A stretch of DNA of 64,000 nt from positions 5,219,531 through 5,283,530 of the forward strand of contig NZ_CP121472.1 of assembly GCF_036208045.1 (NCBI RefSeq), given 5' to 3'. The translations under genes and the position numbers were made by a program. Below are positions 1 through 8,051 of this stretch, piece by piece. How positions within the stretch are numbered: position 1 is the stretch's first letter; each line of letters begins with the position of its first letter. Below the pieces are notes generated by a model. The model worked only from the letters and a program-made list of their open reading frames with translations. It was not told where the DNA came from and searched no databases. The DNA comes from Thiorhodovibrio winogradskyi. GTDB lineage: Bacteria; Pseudomonadota; Gammaproteobacteria; Chromatiales; Chromatiaceae.

Positions 1-521
1 TCCTGGTGCGGCTGTTCCAGACCGCGCGGCGCTTCAATATGGAAATTCAGCCCCAATTGGTGCTGTTGGAAAAAACCCTGCTCAACATCGAGGGACTGGG
101 CCGCCAGCTCTATCCCGAGCTGGATCTCTGGACCACCGCCAAGCCTTTCATGGAGCGCTGGATGAAGGAGCGCATCGGCCCGCGCGCCCTGTTGCGTCGG
201 GTGCGGTCCAACTTCGGTCCCTTCGCCGAGCATCTGCCGGACCTACCCATGCTGGCGTATCGGGTGCTCGAGAACATGGAAAGCGCCCAGCAGGAGGCGC
301 GCGCCATGCGCGAGGAACAGGCCCGGCTGCAGCGTGAGCTGCGCGAGCGACGCACCCTGGTTGGCGCCATCGGCGGCGCGGTCTTGATCATCTGCGCCAC
401 GCTGCTGCTGTTGCTGGGGCCCGGTGCGCTGGTGGAGCCTTTGATCGCTCAAATTCTCGCGGCAACGGCCTTTGTGATTGGTGCGTTCTTGCTTGCGCAA
501 CAGTGGCGCGCGGCGGGCTAA
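1..521 (+). CDS. ubiB: UbiB, ubiquinone biosynthesis kinase-like protein (C-terminal part)
   Basis: Partial gene entering from the left edge; the frame is open from base 3, so the true start lies outside. About 172 C-terminal residues are visible. They carry the family block [18 protein letters not shown] followed by the [13 protein letters not shown] segment typical of UbiB/ADCK proteins. A long amphipathic helix rich in Arg and Glu follows, then two hydrophobic segments that form the C-terminal membrane anchor (about the last 55 residues). UbiB is an atypical kinase-fold ATPase needed for the hydroxylation steps of ubiquinone synthesis at the inner membrane. Kinase-fold catalytic residues are upstream of the window and cannot be checked. 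It converges on xthA with only 7 bp between the stops. Confidence 0.93.
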   Translation, partial: LVRLFQTARRFNMEIQPQLVLLEKTLLNIEGLGRQLYPELDLWTTAKPFMERWMKERIGPRALLRRVRSNFGPFAEHLPDLPMLAYRVLENMESAQQEARAMREEQARLQRELRERRTLVGAIGGAVLIICATLLLLLGPGALVEPLIAQILAATAFVIGAFLLAQQWRAAG

Positions 522-528
522 TGCCCCT

Positions 529-1344
529 CTAGTCGATCTCAATCCACACCGGGCAGTGATCCGAAGGTTTTTCGAGCGCACGGATGTCGTAGTCAATGCC
601 AGCGCCGCGCAGGCGCTCGCGCACCGGTGCGCTGACCAGCAGCAGGTCGATGCGCAGGCCGCGTTTTGGACTGTCTTCAAAGCCGCGCGAGCGGTAGTCG
701 AACCAGCTAAAGCGATCATTCACATCCGGGTGCAGGGTGCGAAAGCTGTCGTACAGGCCCCAAGCGGTGAGTGCCGCGAACCATTCCCGTTCCTCGGGTA
801 AAAAGCTGCATTTGCCTGAACGCAGCCAGCGTTTGGCGTTGTGCTCCCCGATGCCGATATCCAGATCGACTGGCGCGACATTCATGTCGCCCATGATCAC
901 GATTTGCTGATTCGGGCTGAAATCGCGCTGCAGGAACTCAAGCAGATTGGCGTAGAAGCGCCGCTTGTAGGGAAATTTCACCGGGTGTGCGCGGCTTTCA
1001 CCTTGCGGAAAATAGCCGTTGATGACATGCAGTTCGCTGCCGTCATGCAATTCGAACACCCCTGTGATGGCGCGGCGCTGAGCATCGGGATCCTCGCCCG
1101 GGAAGCCCTTGTACAGTCGTTTTGGCGCCTCTTTGCTCAGAAGCGCGACGCCATAGTGGCCCTTCTGACCATGGTAGGCAGGCAGGTATCCGAGCGCCTC
1201 AATGGCCTCGCGCGGAAATTGCTCGTCGGCAACCTTGGATTCTTGCAGACCAATGATGTCGGGCGCCAGCCGCTCCTTGATTGCCTGCAGTTGGTGCGGA
1301 CGAGCGCGGATGCCATTGATATTAAAGGATGTTAAAACCGTCAT
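529..1344 (-). CDS. xthA: Exodeoxyribonuclease III
   Basis: A 271-residue EEP-family nuclease, the usual length for XthA. It removes 3' blocking groups and nicks at abasic sites in base-excision repair. The signature residues are in place: the metal-binding Glu in QESKV (about residue 35), the GDMNV motif (Asp153, Asn155) and the C-terminal SDHCPV with the catalytic His (about 263). The N-terminal FNINGIR motif is also present. It starts at an ATG 23 bp after the stop of phoU, so it may be transcribed with that gene. Confidence 0.96.
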   Translation of the reverse strand: MTVLTSFNINGIRARPHQLQAIKERLAPDIIGLQESKVADEQFPREAIEALGYLPAYHGQKGHYGVALLSKEAPKRLYKGFPGEDPDAQRRAITGVFELHDGSELHVINGYFPQGESRAHPVKFPYKRRFYANLLEFLQRDFSPNQQIVIMGDMNVAPVDLDIGIGEHNAKRWLRSGKCSFLPEEREWFAALTAWGLYDSFRTLHPDVNDRFSWFDYRSRGFEDSPKRGLRIDLLLVSAPVRERLRGAGIDYDIRALEKPSDHCPVWIEID

Positions 1345-1367
1345 CGCGGGTGCTGGAGAAGGGCAAC

Positions 1368-2087
1368 CTAAGTGCCGGTGGCATGACGCAAGGCGTCGAT
1401 TAGCAACTCGCGGTTGCGGTAGCGGACATCGTCGCCGCGGATGACGTAAACGGCCTGCTCGGCAATATTGGCGCCATGGTTACCAAGGCGTTTGAGTGAA
1501 TGCGGAATGGTCAGCAATTCAGCCAGTGCCCGCGGCTGTTGGGCGTAAGGGGAATCAAGAATCTCCTCGCGTGTTGAACGCGCTTGCTGGTAGAAGGCGG
1601 TTTCGCGCTCAAAAACATCGATCGCCGGCTTGAGATCGGCCTGCGTCAGCGCGGTGACGCCCTGTTCGAGCATCTTGCAACCGGCGGCGAACAGTTGCTC
1701 AAGGGATTGTGAGAGCGGCGCCGATGGTGGTTGATGGCCAGACTCATGCAGGCGGATGGCGCTGCGCGCCATGCTCGCCGCGTGATCACCGCCGCGTTCA
1801 AGGTCGTTGATGACTTTGGAGATGGCCATCACCAGACGCAGGTCAACGGCGGTTGGCTGGCGCTTGGCAATCACAATGAAGATTTCTTCATCGGCCTCAA
1901 GGGTGAGGGTGTCAATACCTGGCTCGCGATCGAGTACCACATGCGCGGCATTGAGGTCGGGCTGGAGTAGACTGGTGAGTGCTGCGCGGGTTTGCTTAAG
2001 CACTCGGGTTTTCATGTCCAGAACCAGATCGCGCAGGCGCGCGAGTTCCTGGTCGTAGGCGCGCATGATGTGTTGACCACGATTCAT
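1368..2087 (-). CDS. phoU: PhoU, phosphate signalling regulator
   Basis: A 239-residue all-helical protein matching PhoU length. It shows the two-repeat build: a first bundle with [14 protein letters not shown] (the metal-binding E/D-x3-D type motif) and a second with [15 protein letters not shown]. PhoU links the PstSCAB phosphate transporter to the PhoR/PhoB two-component system and represses the Pho regulon when phosphate is plentiful. The pst and phoBR genes are not adjacent here, so phoU is detached from its usual operon. A second in-frame ATG lies seven codons in ([10 protein letters not shown]), so the start is uncertain by that much. Confidence 0.93.
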   Translation of the reverse strand: MNRGQHIMRAYDQELARLRDLVLDMKTRVLKQTRAALTSLLQPDLNAAHVVLDREPGIDTLTLEADEEIFIVIAKRQPTAVDLRLVMAISKVINDLERGGDHAASMARSAIRLHESGHQPPSAPLSQSLEQLFAAGCKMLEQGVTALTQADLKPAIDVFERETAFYQQARSTREEILDSPYAQQPRALAELLTIPHSLKRLGNHGANIAEQAVYVIRGDDVRYRNRELLIDALRHATGT

Positions 2088-2099
2088 AAAAATTAAGCT

Positions 2100-2726
2100 C
2101 TAAGGCAGAATGGTAATGGGGGTGCCGTCGCGAACCTTGTACCAGATTTCGTCCATGGCATTGTTCTTGACTGCAATGCAGCCGTCAGTCCAGTCAAGGT
2201 CGTCGTAGTCTTTTTCCACGAAGCCGGGTTGCAGCCGGTTCGGGCGGCCGTGGATCATGATCATGCCTCCGGGCTTGACTCCAATCGCGCGGGCAAAGTC
2301 CCGATCAGCCGCATTTGGATAAGAAATGTGAATGGACTTATAGAAACGACTGTTCGGGTTGCGCCAGTCGAGCAGGTACTCGCCCTCTGGGGTGCGTTTG
2401 TCGCCCTCCTGTATCTTGTGTCCTCGCGGTGACTTGCCCAAGTTAATAGGGTACTCACGAAACACGCGCCCATTGTTCAGTAATTGCAGGGTGCGATCAC
2501 CCTTGCGCACAATGACCTGATCGGCGAATACCGGATCTGGTGGCCTCTTGACGGCACAGCCAGCAAAACACAACAGGAAAATGGCCAGCACAATGCTAGT
2601 GATAAAGCCGGGAAACAGACCCTGATTCCATTGACTTGCGCTCCTAGCGTGAGCACAGGCGCCGTTTCTTTCGTGCTTGCCGTGCCCAGCTGACCATCGT
2701 CTCTGGTCTGAAGCTCGCCATTTCAT
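2100..2726 (-). CDS. L,D-transpeptidase (YkuD) family lipoprotein
   Basis: A 208-residue protein with a hydrophobic helix ending in a lipobox-like LCFAGC (Cys at about 57) and a YkuD catalytic domain behind it. Visible motifs are IMIHGRP with the catalytic His (about 159) and DWTDGCIAV with the nucleophilic Cys (about 183). This is the TDGC variant of the family motif rather than SHGC. Enzymes of this type form or cut 3-3 peptidoglycan cross-links or attach proteins to the wall; which activity applies cannot be read from sequence. The roughly 38 residues ahead of the hydrophobic helix are unusually long and basic for a signal peptide, so the true start may be internal, although no good later ATG is evident. 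It is 12 bp upstream of phoU. Confidence 0.85.
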   Translation of the reverse strand: MKWRASDQRRWSAGHGKHERNGACAHARSASQWNQGLFPGFITSIVLAIFLLCFAGCAVKRPPDPVFADQVIVRKGDRTLQLLNNGRVFREYPINLGKSPRGHKIQEGDKRTPEGEYLLDWRNPNSRFYKSIHISYPNAADRDFARAIGVKPGGMIMIHGRPNRLQPGFVEKDYDDLDWTDGCIAVKNNAMDEIWYKVRDGTPITILP

Positions 2727-2896
2727 AGAGGCAAAAGGTCTGATTGTCTAACACTTTGATTGGGACTTGATGCTATCGGCACTGAGACTAGCGCAGCTCT
2801 TGACCGATCACAAGGATTTACCCAAGGTTTGAGGTCGCGTTTAACGATGGCGACGGTTGGATCGAAGCACAGGGATAGCTCCAGGAGTGCCGGGGA

Positions 2897-2915
2897 CAGA
2901 GCTCTGGGAGCTCTG
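2897..2915. repeat. Perfect 8-bp hairpin, REP-like
   Basis: CAGAGCTC and its exact inverted copy are separated by three bases, inside the 296-bp gap between tonB and the L,D-transpeptidase gene. The flanks read GAGTGCCGGGGA on one side and GAGGGACGG on the other. There is no T-run on either strand, so it does not look like an intrinsic terminator. The arrangement resembles a REP-type palindrome, but no other copy was noticed in this window. The rest of the gap (2727-3022) shows no supported gene. Confidence 0.45.
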
Positions 2916-3022
2916 AGGGACGGAGCAGCCTGAGGACGCTGATGGCAGTATTCGCCGATGCTTCCCGGGTGGTAGAGATTGAACTTGAGCTGACCCTAGG
3001 AGTGGCGTGGCCGTAGCCTTCA

Positions 3023-4015
3023 TTATTTGTCCCAGCCAAGTTTTTGTTCACGCAGGAATTGCCATGTTCTGGTGATATCGAGCACATCATGCCGCGCGCG
3101 GATGCTGTCGGGAAATGGAGCGAAGGGGGCGGCCAGCTCGACGATACGCACGGCAGCCTGATCGAGCACCTGATGCCCGGATGAGCGCAGTAGGCGCACG
3201 CCTTCCAGACTGCCGTCGGCGCGCACCGCGACCTGCAGCACCAGACTGCCGAAGAGACGCTTTTCCTTGGCTTCCTCGGGATAGTTGAGGTTGCCGATGC
3301 GCTCGACCTTGCGTCGCCAGGATTCGAGATAATTAGCGTACACGTACTCCTGAGTGCTGGCATTAATGGCTTTGCGCCGGCTTTGTGAGGGCCCGCCCGG
3401 TATTGGTTGCCTTGGCTGGGTCAGACTGGCAAGCGCCTGATCGCGGCTGGCAAAGATATCCGCCGCGGAGATTTGACTTGCCGGCGGGGCGCTTAGACTG
3501 TCGAGCGCCGGGGCGAGTGGGTCCCGGGCACTCGGAGAGCTGTCCGTGGCAAGTGGCGCCTCAGGCTTCTGCTTCCCATCCTGGTTCTGGCCCTTGTCCT
3601 GGAGTTGATCTTGCAGTTGACCCTGGAGTGGATTGGGGTTGTTGCTGGTCTCGGTCGTTTCCGACTGCGCCTTCGCAGCGACTAACTCCTCTGACAGCTC
3701 GGCTGGCTGCTCGAGCGGGCTTTCTTCCGAGGCCACCGGTTCCTTGGAGAGCGGCTCGCTCGCCGGTGTTGTCCTTGGTAGTAAATCAAAGCGCAGTGGG
3801 CCGGAGGCTGTTTCATCGCCAGTCGTGTCTCGAGGCGGCGGTCGGTCGAGCGCGGCGAGCCCAAGGGCCGCGGCCAGATGGAGCAGCAGCGCCAGCGCCG
3901 TGGCAATCAACAGCGGCAGCCGCGAGGCCAGTATCTGGATCAGTATCTGGACCAAGGTCTGGGTTAGCAGCAGCGCTGCGATGATTCCCCGATGGGTGGC
4001 GGGGGCGGCCGACAT
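3023..4015 (-). CDS. tonB: TonB-family energy transducer protein
   Basis: A 330-residue protein with an N-terminal hydrophobic region (about residues 11-30 and 34-56) anchoring it in the inner membrane. A long Pro/Glu/Gln-rich periplasmic linker follows (about 58-200), then a C-terminal TonB domain starting near YVYANYLESWRRKVERIG and containing the conserved NYPEEAK and GSLVLQVAV...DGSLEGVRLLRSSG strand pattern. TonB transmits proton-motive force through ExbBD to outer-membrane receptors. exbB and exbD are not next to it. A TonB gene directly downstream of gshB is a familiar gammaproteobacterial arrangement, although here an ApbE-like gene lies between them. It is likely cotranscribed with gshB and the ApbE-like gene (16-bp gap to the latter). 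Confidence 0.88.
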   Translation of the reverse strand: MSAAPATHRGIIAALLLTQTLVQILIQILASRLPLLIATALALLLHLAAALGLAALDRPPPRDTTGDETASGPLRFDLLPRTTPASEPLSKEPVASEESPLEQPAELSEELVAAKAQSETTETSNNPNPLQGQLQDQLQDKGQNQDGKQKPEAPLATDSSPSARDPLAPALDSLSAPPASQISAADIFASRDQALASLTQPRQPIPGGPSQSRRKAINASTQEYVYANYLESWRRKVERIGNLNYPEEAKEKRLFGSLVLQVAVRADGSLEGVRLLRSSGHQVLDQAAVRIVELAAPFAPFPDSIRARHDVLDITRTWQFLREQKLGWDK

Positions 4016-4031
4016 GGGAGGTAGTTCGGCG

Positions 4032-5102
4032 CTAGTCGATGTCGGCGTCCTGCCAGGCCGGACTCAGGCTCACCTGGGCGTTGCGGTCGATCACTTGCAG
4101 CAGGCGGGCCATGGCTGGGCTTAGATGAACTTGTCCGGTCTCGTCGATCAGCAAGGCAGCGGTGATACCCATTTGCTGCCCGATTTGGCCCCATTGCTCG
4201 GGGCCGGCAACAAAAAGCGCGGCAGCTGCCGCGGCGGCGGGCACGGCATCTCCTGGGTGCACCACGGTGACCATTTGCGTGCCCTGAGCCGGGTAGCCGG
4301 TGCGCGGGTCTATGGCTCTGGCGAAGTGCTCGCCATGATGAACACAGGGCTTTTGAAAGCGACCCACGGTGATGACGCTGGTGTCGCCGCGCAGGTTAAG
4401 GGTACCCAGGACAGCGCCACCGCTACCGCGCAAGACAGGCACGCGCCAGGGTTGCCCGGCACGATCCCCGAGCAGGCGCAGATCGTTGTCGATGCGAATC
4501 ATGGCGCCGCGCATACCCCGAGCGCGCATATTGGTAATCGCGAGATCAGCCGCGTAGGCGCGGGTGACGGCACCCAAGTCGAGCTTGACCGCGGGGTTGT
4601 CACTCAGCAGCTCAATTCCGTTCAGGCTGAGATCGCTCAGGCGGGGCTGGGCCTCAAGGATGCGCGCGATGGCCTCGGGGTCAGGCGGGGGCTCGCAGCG
4701 ACCAGTGACGGGATCGGGTTGCCATAGCTGCGTCAGCAGTCCGATGGCGGGGTTGAACAGATGGTCGCTGCGCGCTGCCAGCGCTTGGCTCTGTCGCAAG
4801 AGCGGTAGCAGGGACGGCGGCGCGGCAAAGGGTTCGGTGGTGGCCAGGAGTTCATTGGTTCTTTGCATCGGGCCGGGCTGATCGAGGCCCAGGGCGTATT
4901 CAATCAATGCAAAGTCAGTCGCGGTCTGCTGGGCGATCTCGCCGGCCAGTTTCTCGGATACGCCCAGAAGCTGCATGTCGACCCGAGTGCCAAAGGCGTC
5001 GAACTGGCTGACGTGAACCGGTGTTTCCCCCTGGCTGCAGCCATGCAGTAACAGGGCAGCCAGGGCCAGAATGAATAGCTTCGGGACGGCGACCAGCCGC
5101 AT
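4032..5102 (-). CDS. ApbE-like lipoprotein (divergent FAD:protein FMN transferase family)
   Basis: I place the start at the ATG at 5102, giving 356 residues. This gives a proper lipoprotein signal (hydrophobic stretch ending in LLHGC) and avoids the roughly 80-bp overlap with gshB that a longer reading would need. The fold matches ApbE: FDAFGTRVDMQLLG near the start, DLGAVTRAYAAD in the middle and HFARAIDPRTGYP (Asp at about 265). ApbE enzymes attach FMN to Thr of periplasmic flavoproteins such as Nqr and Rnf subunits. Several otherwise conserved positions differ: the usual GGD loop reads IDNDLRLLG, and the ADA-x-x-T metal-binding segment is a run of Ala (about 289-295), so the Asp and Thr ligands are missing. 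It may be a non-catalytic relative or one using different ligands. Confidence 0.8.
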   Translation of the reverse strand: MRLVAVPKLFILALAALLLHGCSQGETPVHVSQFDAFGTRVDMQLLGVSEKLAGEIAQQTATDFALIEYALGLDQPGPMQRTNELLATTEPFAAPPSLLPLLRQSQALAARSDHLFNPAIGLLTQLWQPDPVTGRCEPPPDPEAIARILEAQPRLSDLSLNGIELLSDNPAVKLDLGAVTRAYAADLAITNMRARGMRGAMIRIDNDLRLLGDRAGQPWRVPVLRGSGGAVLGTLNLRGDTSVITVGRFQKPCVHHGEHFARAIDPRTGYPAQGTQMVTVVHPGDAVPAAAAAAALFVAGPEQWGQIGQQMGITAALLIDETGQVHLSPAMARLLQVIDRNAQVSLSPAWQDADID

Positions 5103-5151
5103 AACCGGGCCGCGCGCGCAAAGGCGGTGTCCGCGCTGTGGGGGTGAGCGA

Positions 5152-6105
5152 TCAGCGTGCATCCAGCCTCCAGCCAATGGCATCGATGAGATCACCGGCG
5201 ATATCGGTGTTGCGTTCGCGATCAATTTCACGAATACAGGTGGGGCTGGTGATGTTGATCTCGGTTAAAAAGTTGCCGATCACATCCAACCCGGCGAATA
5301 GAATGCCGCGCTCACGCAACACAGGACCGACCCGGGCGGCGATTCGGCGCTCGGCATCGTCCAAGGGGCGCACCTGCCCCAGGGCACCGGCGGCCAGGTT
5401 GCCACGCGAGTCGGCGCCCGTGGGGATGCGCGCGAGCAAATGCGGTACCGGCTCGCCCTCAATCATCAGCACCCGCTTGTCGCCATCGACGATGTCTGGG
5501 ATAAAACGCTGCGCCATGCAGAAGCGCCGGCCATGATCGGTCAGGGTTTCGATAATGACGCCGAGGTTGGGGTCATCCTGGCGCACCCGGAAAATGGACC
5601 GCCCACCCATGCCATCGAGTGGCTTGAGGATGGTGTCTTGATGCTCGGCGACAAAGGCGCGCAGGTCGGCGCCATCGCGCGCGACCAGGTGCGCCGGGGC
5701 CAGCTCGGGGAAATCGGTCGCGAAGATTTTCTCGTTCGCGTCGCGCAGGGCGCGCGGATCATTCACCACCAGGCAGCCCTGCTGCTGGGCGCGCTCGAGC
5801 AGATAGGTGGCGGTGATGTATTCCATGTCGAAGGGCGGATCCTTGCGCATCAGCACTACATTGAAGGCATCAAGGGGTGCCAGCTTGGCCTCACCCAACT
5901 CAAACCAGCCGCTTGGGTCATCACGCACCCGCAGCGGGCGGCTGCGCCCATAGACGCGCTGATCGCGCAGGAAGAGATCGTTCAGCTCCAGGTAGCCGAG
6001 CTCCCAGCCGCGCGCCTGGGCGGCGAGCAACATGGCAAAGCTGCTGTCTTTCTTGATATTGATGGACGCGATGGGGTCCATCACCATGGCCAGGCGCGGT
6101 TTCAT
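5152..6105 (-). CDS. gshB: Glutathione synthetase
   Basis: A 317-residue ATP-grasp ligase, the normal length for GshB, which joins gamma-glutamylcysteine and glycine. Recognisable blocks are MVMDPIASINIKKDSSFAML at the N-terminus, VLMRKDPPFDMEYI, the ATP-binding LKPLDGMGGRSIFR, and the C-terminal NFLTEINITSPTCIREI with metal and substrate contacts. It starts a minus-strand run gshB, apbE-like, tonB. A candidate promoter lies at 6280-6308, overlapping the end of rsmF, and a near-perfect dyad sits between that promoter and the start. The leader would be about 165 nt. Confidence 0.96.
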   Translation of the reverse strand: MKPRLAMVMDPIASINIKKDSSFAMLLAAQARGWELGYLELNDLFLRDQRVYGRSRPLRVRDDPSGWFELGEAKLAPLDAFNVVLMRKDPPFDMEYITATYLLERAQQQGCLVVNDPRALRDANEKIFATDFPELAPAHLVARDGADLRAFVAEHQDTILKPLDGMGGRSIFRVRQDDPNLGVIIETLTDHGRRFCMAQRFIPDIVDGDKRVLMIEGEPVPHLLARIPTGADSRGNLAAGALGQVRPLDDAERRIAARVGPVLRERGILFAGLDVIGNFLTEINITSPTCIREIDRERNTDIAGDLIDAIGWRLDAR

Positions 6106-6237
6106 GGCACGAGTGTAACCGAGCCGCCGAGCGCTGTCAGGTCAGGCATGCCTTACGAGCGGCAAGTTATCCGGTCGTCGTCCAGCATGGATCCAGGTGC
6201 CTGACTTTTTTCGTGTGAAAATGTAACAAAATGTGCA

Positions 6238-6268
6238 GGATAATTTTGATTTCAAATCCATTTTATCC
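6238..6268. promoter_or_regulatory. 31-bp A+T-rich dyad upstream of gshB
   Basis: A sequence symmetric about base 6253: outer arms GGATAA and TTATCC, inner arms GATTT and AAATC around a central C, with 12 of 15 positions pairing. It lies just downstream of the predicted start point for gshB and just after the rsmF stop. There is no GC-rich stem or T-run, so an operator is a better guess than a terminator. The regulator is unknown. Confidence 0.35.
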
Positions 6269-6277
6269 ACGCTTAGG

Positions 6278-7888
6278 TTATATAATTGTTTGACTAATGC
6301 TTCGCCAATCATTTACTCCATGGCCGCTATCTCGGCCCACGGATGAGGAAGGCGCCACTCCGCCTCCCCCAACACAACCGCTCCAACGACTGGGGAACAA
6401 ACTCTCCAGGGTGCCGGAGCGGGTCAACAGGGCCACGCCCAGGCTGTGTCCGAGATAGCGAACGATGACTTGGCCAGGACGACAGTCCGTGCATTGCGCC
6501 AACCGGGGTGTGAAACTTTGCCGGCTTAAGTAAGCATTACGTTGGTCGCGATCAAGCGCGATAACCTGCCGGCTTGCCTGACCTCCTAACAACAAGGCCC
6601 CGGCGGTGGTGAGCTTGGGCGGGCGGATGTTGGTGCGGAGAAAAAACAGCCCCCGCCCCTCGGCCGCTGGACGCGCCGGAGGAGCATGATCCGCCGCCAG
6701 CAGATGCAACCCCCGCCGGGTCTGACGCTGCGTCCGCAGACCACGCCAAATATCCTCAGGCCAGCCATAATGATCAACCAAAGCCGGCAGCAAGCAATGA
6801 TCCTCGGCCGGGTTTTGCAACACCGATCGAACCCAAGACCTGGACTCGGGTTCCTGATCAGACTGAGACCGAGCCTCAAGATTGGGCGCAGGCGCGTCCG
6901 CCGCTTTCTCCAGCACCGCGACAAAAAAGCCACCTGTGTCGGTACGCTGTGGCCACAGCCGCAGACAGCGCGCCAAAGACGCATCAAATTGCTTGCCGGC
7001 CCAGATCGTCACCCCCGCGCTGCTGGCCAGACCATCGACTGCCACCGGCAGCAATGCCAGCCGCCCCGATTGCTCCTCCAGCACCTGAGAAACGATAGCT
7101 TCATTCTCCTCGGGTGCGAAAGTGCAAGTGGAATAGACCACACGCCCGCCCGGACGGCAAAGTTGCACCGCCTTGCGCAAGAGCGCGAGCTGGCGACCCT
7201 GAAGGCGTTGATTGCTTGCGATGGCATCAGGATCGAGCCGTCCGGCCAGACTGCGATTGCGCCTGAGCGTGCCCTCGCTTGAACAGGGCGCATCCACCAG
7301 CACCCGGTCAAAGCCACCGGCGGCGGCCGGAATATTGCCCCCATCGCCCCAGGTGGTGCTGACATTCACCAGACCCAGGCGATCCAGATTACCCTGCAGC
7401 GCCGCGATGCGCTCGCGCGCGAAATCATTGGCCAATACAGTCCCGCGATTACCCAAGGCCAGCGCCATCTGCGCCGTTTTGCCGCCCGGTGCCGCGCACA
7501 GATCCAGCACCCGCTGCCCCGGTTGCAGATCCATCAGCATTGCCGGCAACTGCGAGGCCTCTTCCTGCGCGTGCGCCAGGCCCGCGCAATACCACCAGCG
7601 CCGCCCGGCTTTGTAATCAGCGGGTAAACGCAAGGCACTTGGATTCCAGGATACCGGGGCGAGCATAGGCGGATCGGCGTCATCTTCTGCCAGAATCAAG
7701 TCCGCCAACCGCGCCACACCCACACGCACTGGGTGCGCCCAAATACAACCCGGCAGCGGTCGCAGCAGCGCGGCAACAAAGGCCTCCCACTCGCCCGGCA
7801 CATCGGCCAGCAACGGCTGGTAGCGCACCATGCACCGGCGCAAGAGCGCGGCTTGATCAGGCAGGTTCGACATCTGAGATGATGGCAT
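6278..7888 (-). CDS. rsmF: RsmB/RsmF-family rRNA cytosine-C5 methyltransferase
   Basis: About 536 residues. The SAM-binding domain shows VLDLCAAPGGKTAQMA (motif I), DAPCSSEGTLRRN (the PC motif with one catalytic Cys) and YSTCTFAPEENE (the TC motif with the nucleophile Cys), all in family order. The C-terminal half matches the extra PUA-like region of RsmF/YebU, which methylates 16S rRNA C1407 in E. coli. It is longer than E. coli RsmF (about 480), partly through a Gly/Ser-rich tail. In-frame starts are a TTG at 7891, an ATG at 7888 and an ATG at 7873 (MSNLPDQ); none has a clear ribosome-binding site, so the start is uncertain by five or six codons. It is divergent from argE. Confidence 0.85.
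   Translation of the reverse strand: MPSSQMSNLPDQAALLRRCMVRYQPLLADVPGEWEAFVAALLRPLPGCIWAHPVRVGVARLADLILAEDDADPPMLAPVSWNPSALRLPADYKAGRRWWYCAGLAHAQEEASQLPAMLMDLQPGQRVLDLCAAPGGKTAQMALALGNRGTVLANDFARERIAALQGNLDRLGLVNVSTTWGDGGNIPAAAGGFDRVLVDAPCSSEGTLRRNRSLAGRLDPDAIASNQRLQGRQLALLRKAVQLCRPGGRVVYSTCTFAPEENEAIVSQVLEEQSGRLALLPVAVDGLASSAGVTIWAGKQFDASLARCLRLWPQRTDTGGFFVAVLEKAADAPAPNLEARSQSDQEPESRSWVRSVLQNPAEDHCLLPALVDHYGWPEDIWRGLRTQRQTRRGLHLLAADHAPPARPAAEGRGLFFLRTNIRPPKLTTAGALLLGGQASRQVIALDRDQRNAYLSRQSFTPRLAQCTDCRPGQVIVRYLGHSLGVALLTRSGTLESLFPSRWSGCVGGGGVAPSSSVGRDSGHGVNDWRSISQTII
6280..6308 (-). promoter_or_regulatory. Candidate sigma-70 promoter for gshB
   Basis: Reading the minus strand, a TTGGCG -35-like hexamer (6303-6308) is 17 bp from a TATATA -10-like hexamer (6280-6285), in an unusually A+T-rich patch. 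It overlaps the last codons of rsmF. No other good candidate was seen in the 172-bp gap ahead of gshB. Confidence 0.35.
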
Positions 7889-7961
7889 CAAAACTTTGGC
7901 TACTTATAGTGTACAAGAGTGGGGAAATTGGGATGGCCTAAGGAGCAATCAGTGGGCGGAT

Positions 7962-7998
7962 CATCGGCGAGGGGGATTTCCCGTCCGCCGATGTTTTT
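7962..7998 (+). terminator. Intrinsic-terminator-like hairpin upstream of argE
   Basis: CATCGGCG and CGCCGATG form a perfect 8-bp stem around a 16-nt loop that can pair further (GGGGA with TCCC), followed immediately by TTTTT on the plus strand. No plus-strand gene precedes it, since rsmF runs the other way. It would therefore terminate only a short leader transcript started between about 7900 and 7960, for example at the TATAGT near 7903. Downstream, TAGAAT at 8013-8018 is a possible -10 for argE. Confidence 0.5.
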
Positions 7999-8051
7999 GT
8001 GGCGCCGGGGTATAGAATAGCCAACATGATTGATCAGGCCAGGAACCCCCA

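Noticed and set aside
2100-2726. Loss of the catalytic motif in the L,D-transpeptidase (TDGC instead of SHGC)
   Set aside because: The TDGC form is a normal variant in one YkuD subfamily, and the His and Cys are both present.
4032-5231. Longer ApbE-like protein starting at 5231
   Set aside because: It would overlap gshB by 80 bp and bury the lipoprotein signal 43 residues inside; the ATG at 5102 fits much better.
6263-6271. TTATCCACG as a DnaA box near gshB
   Set aside because: Single one-mismatch 9-mer inside a dyad; too common by chance to support a DnaA role.
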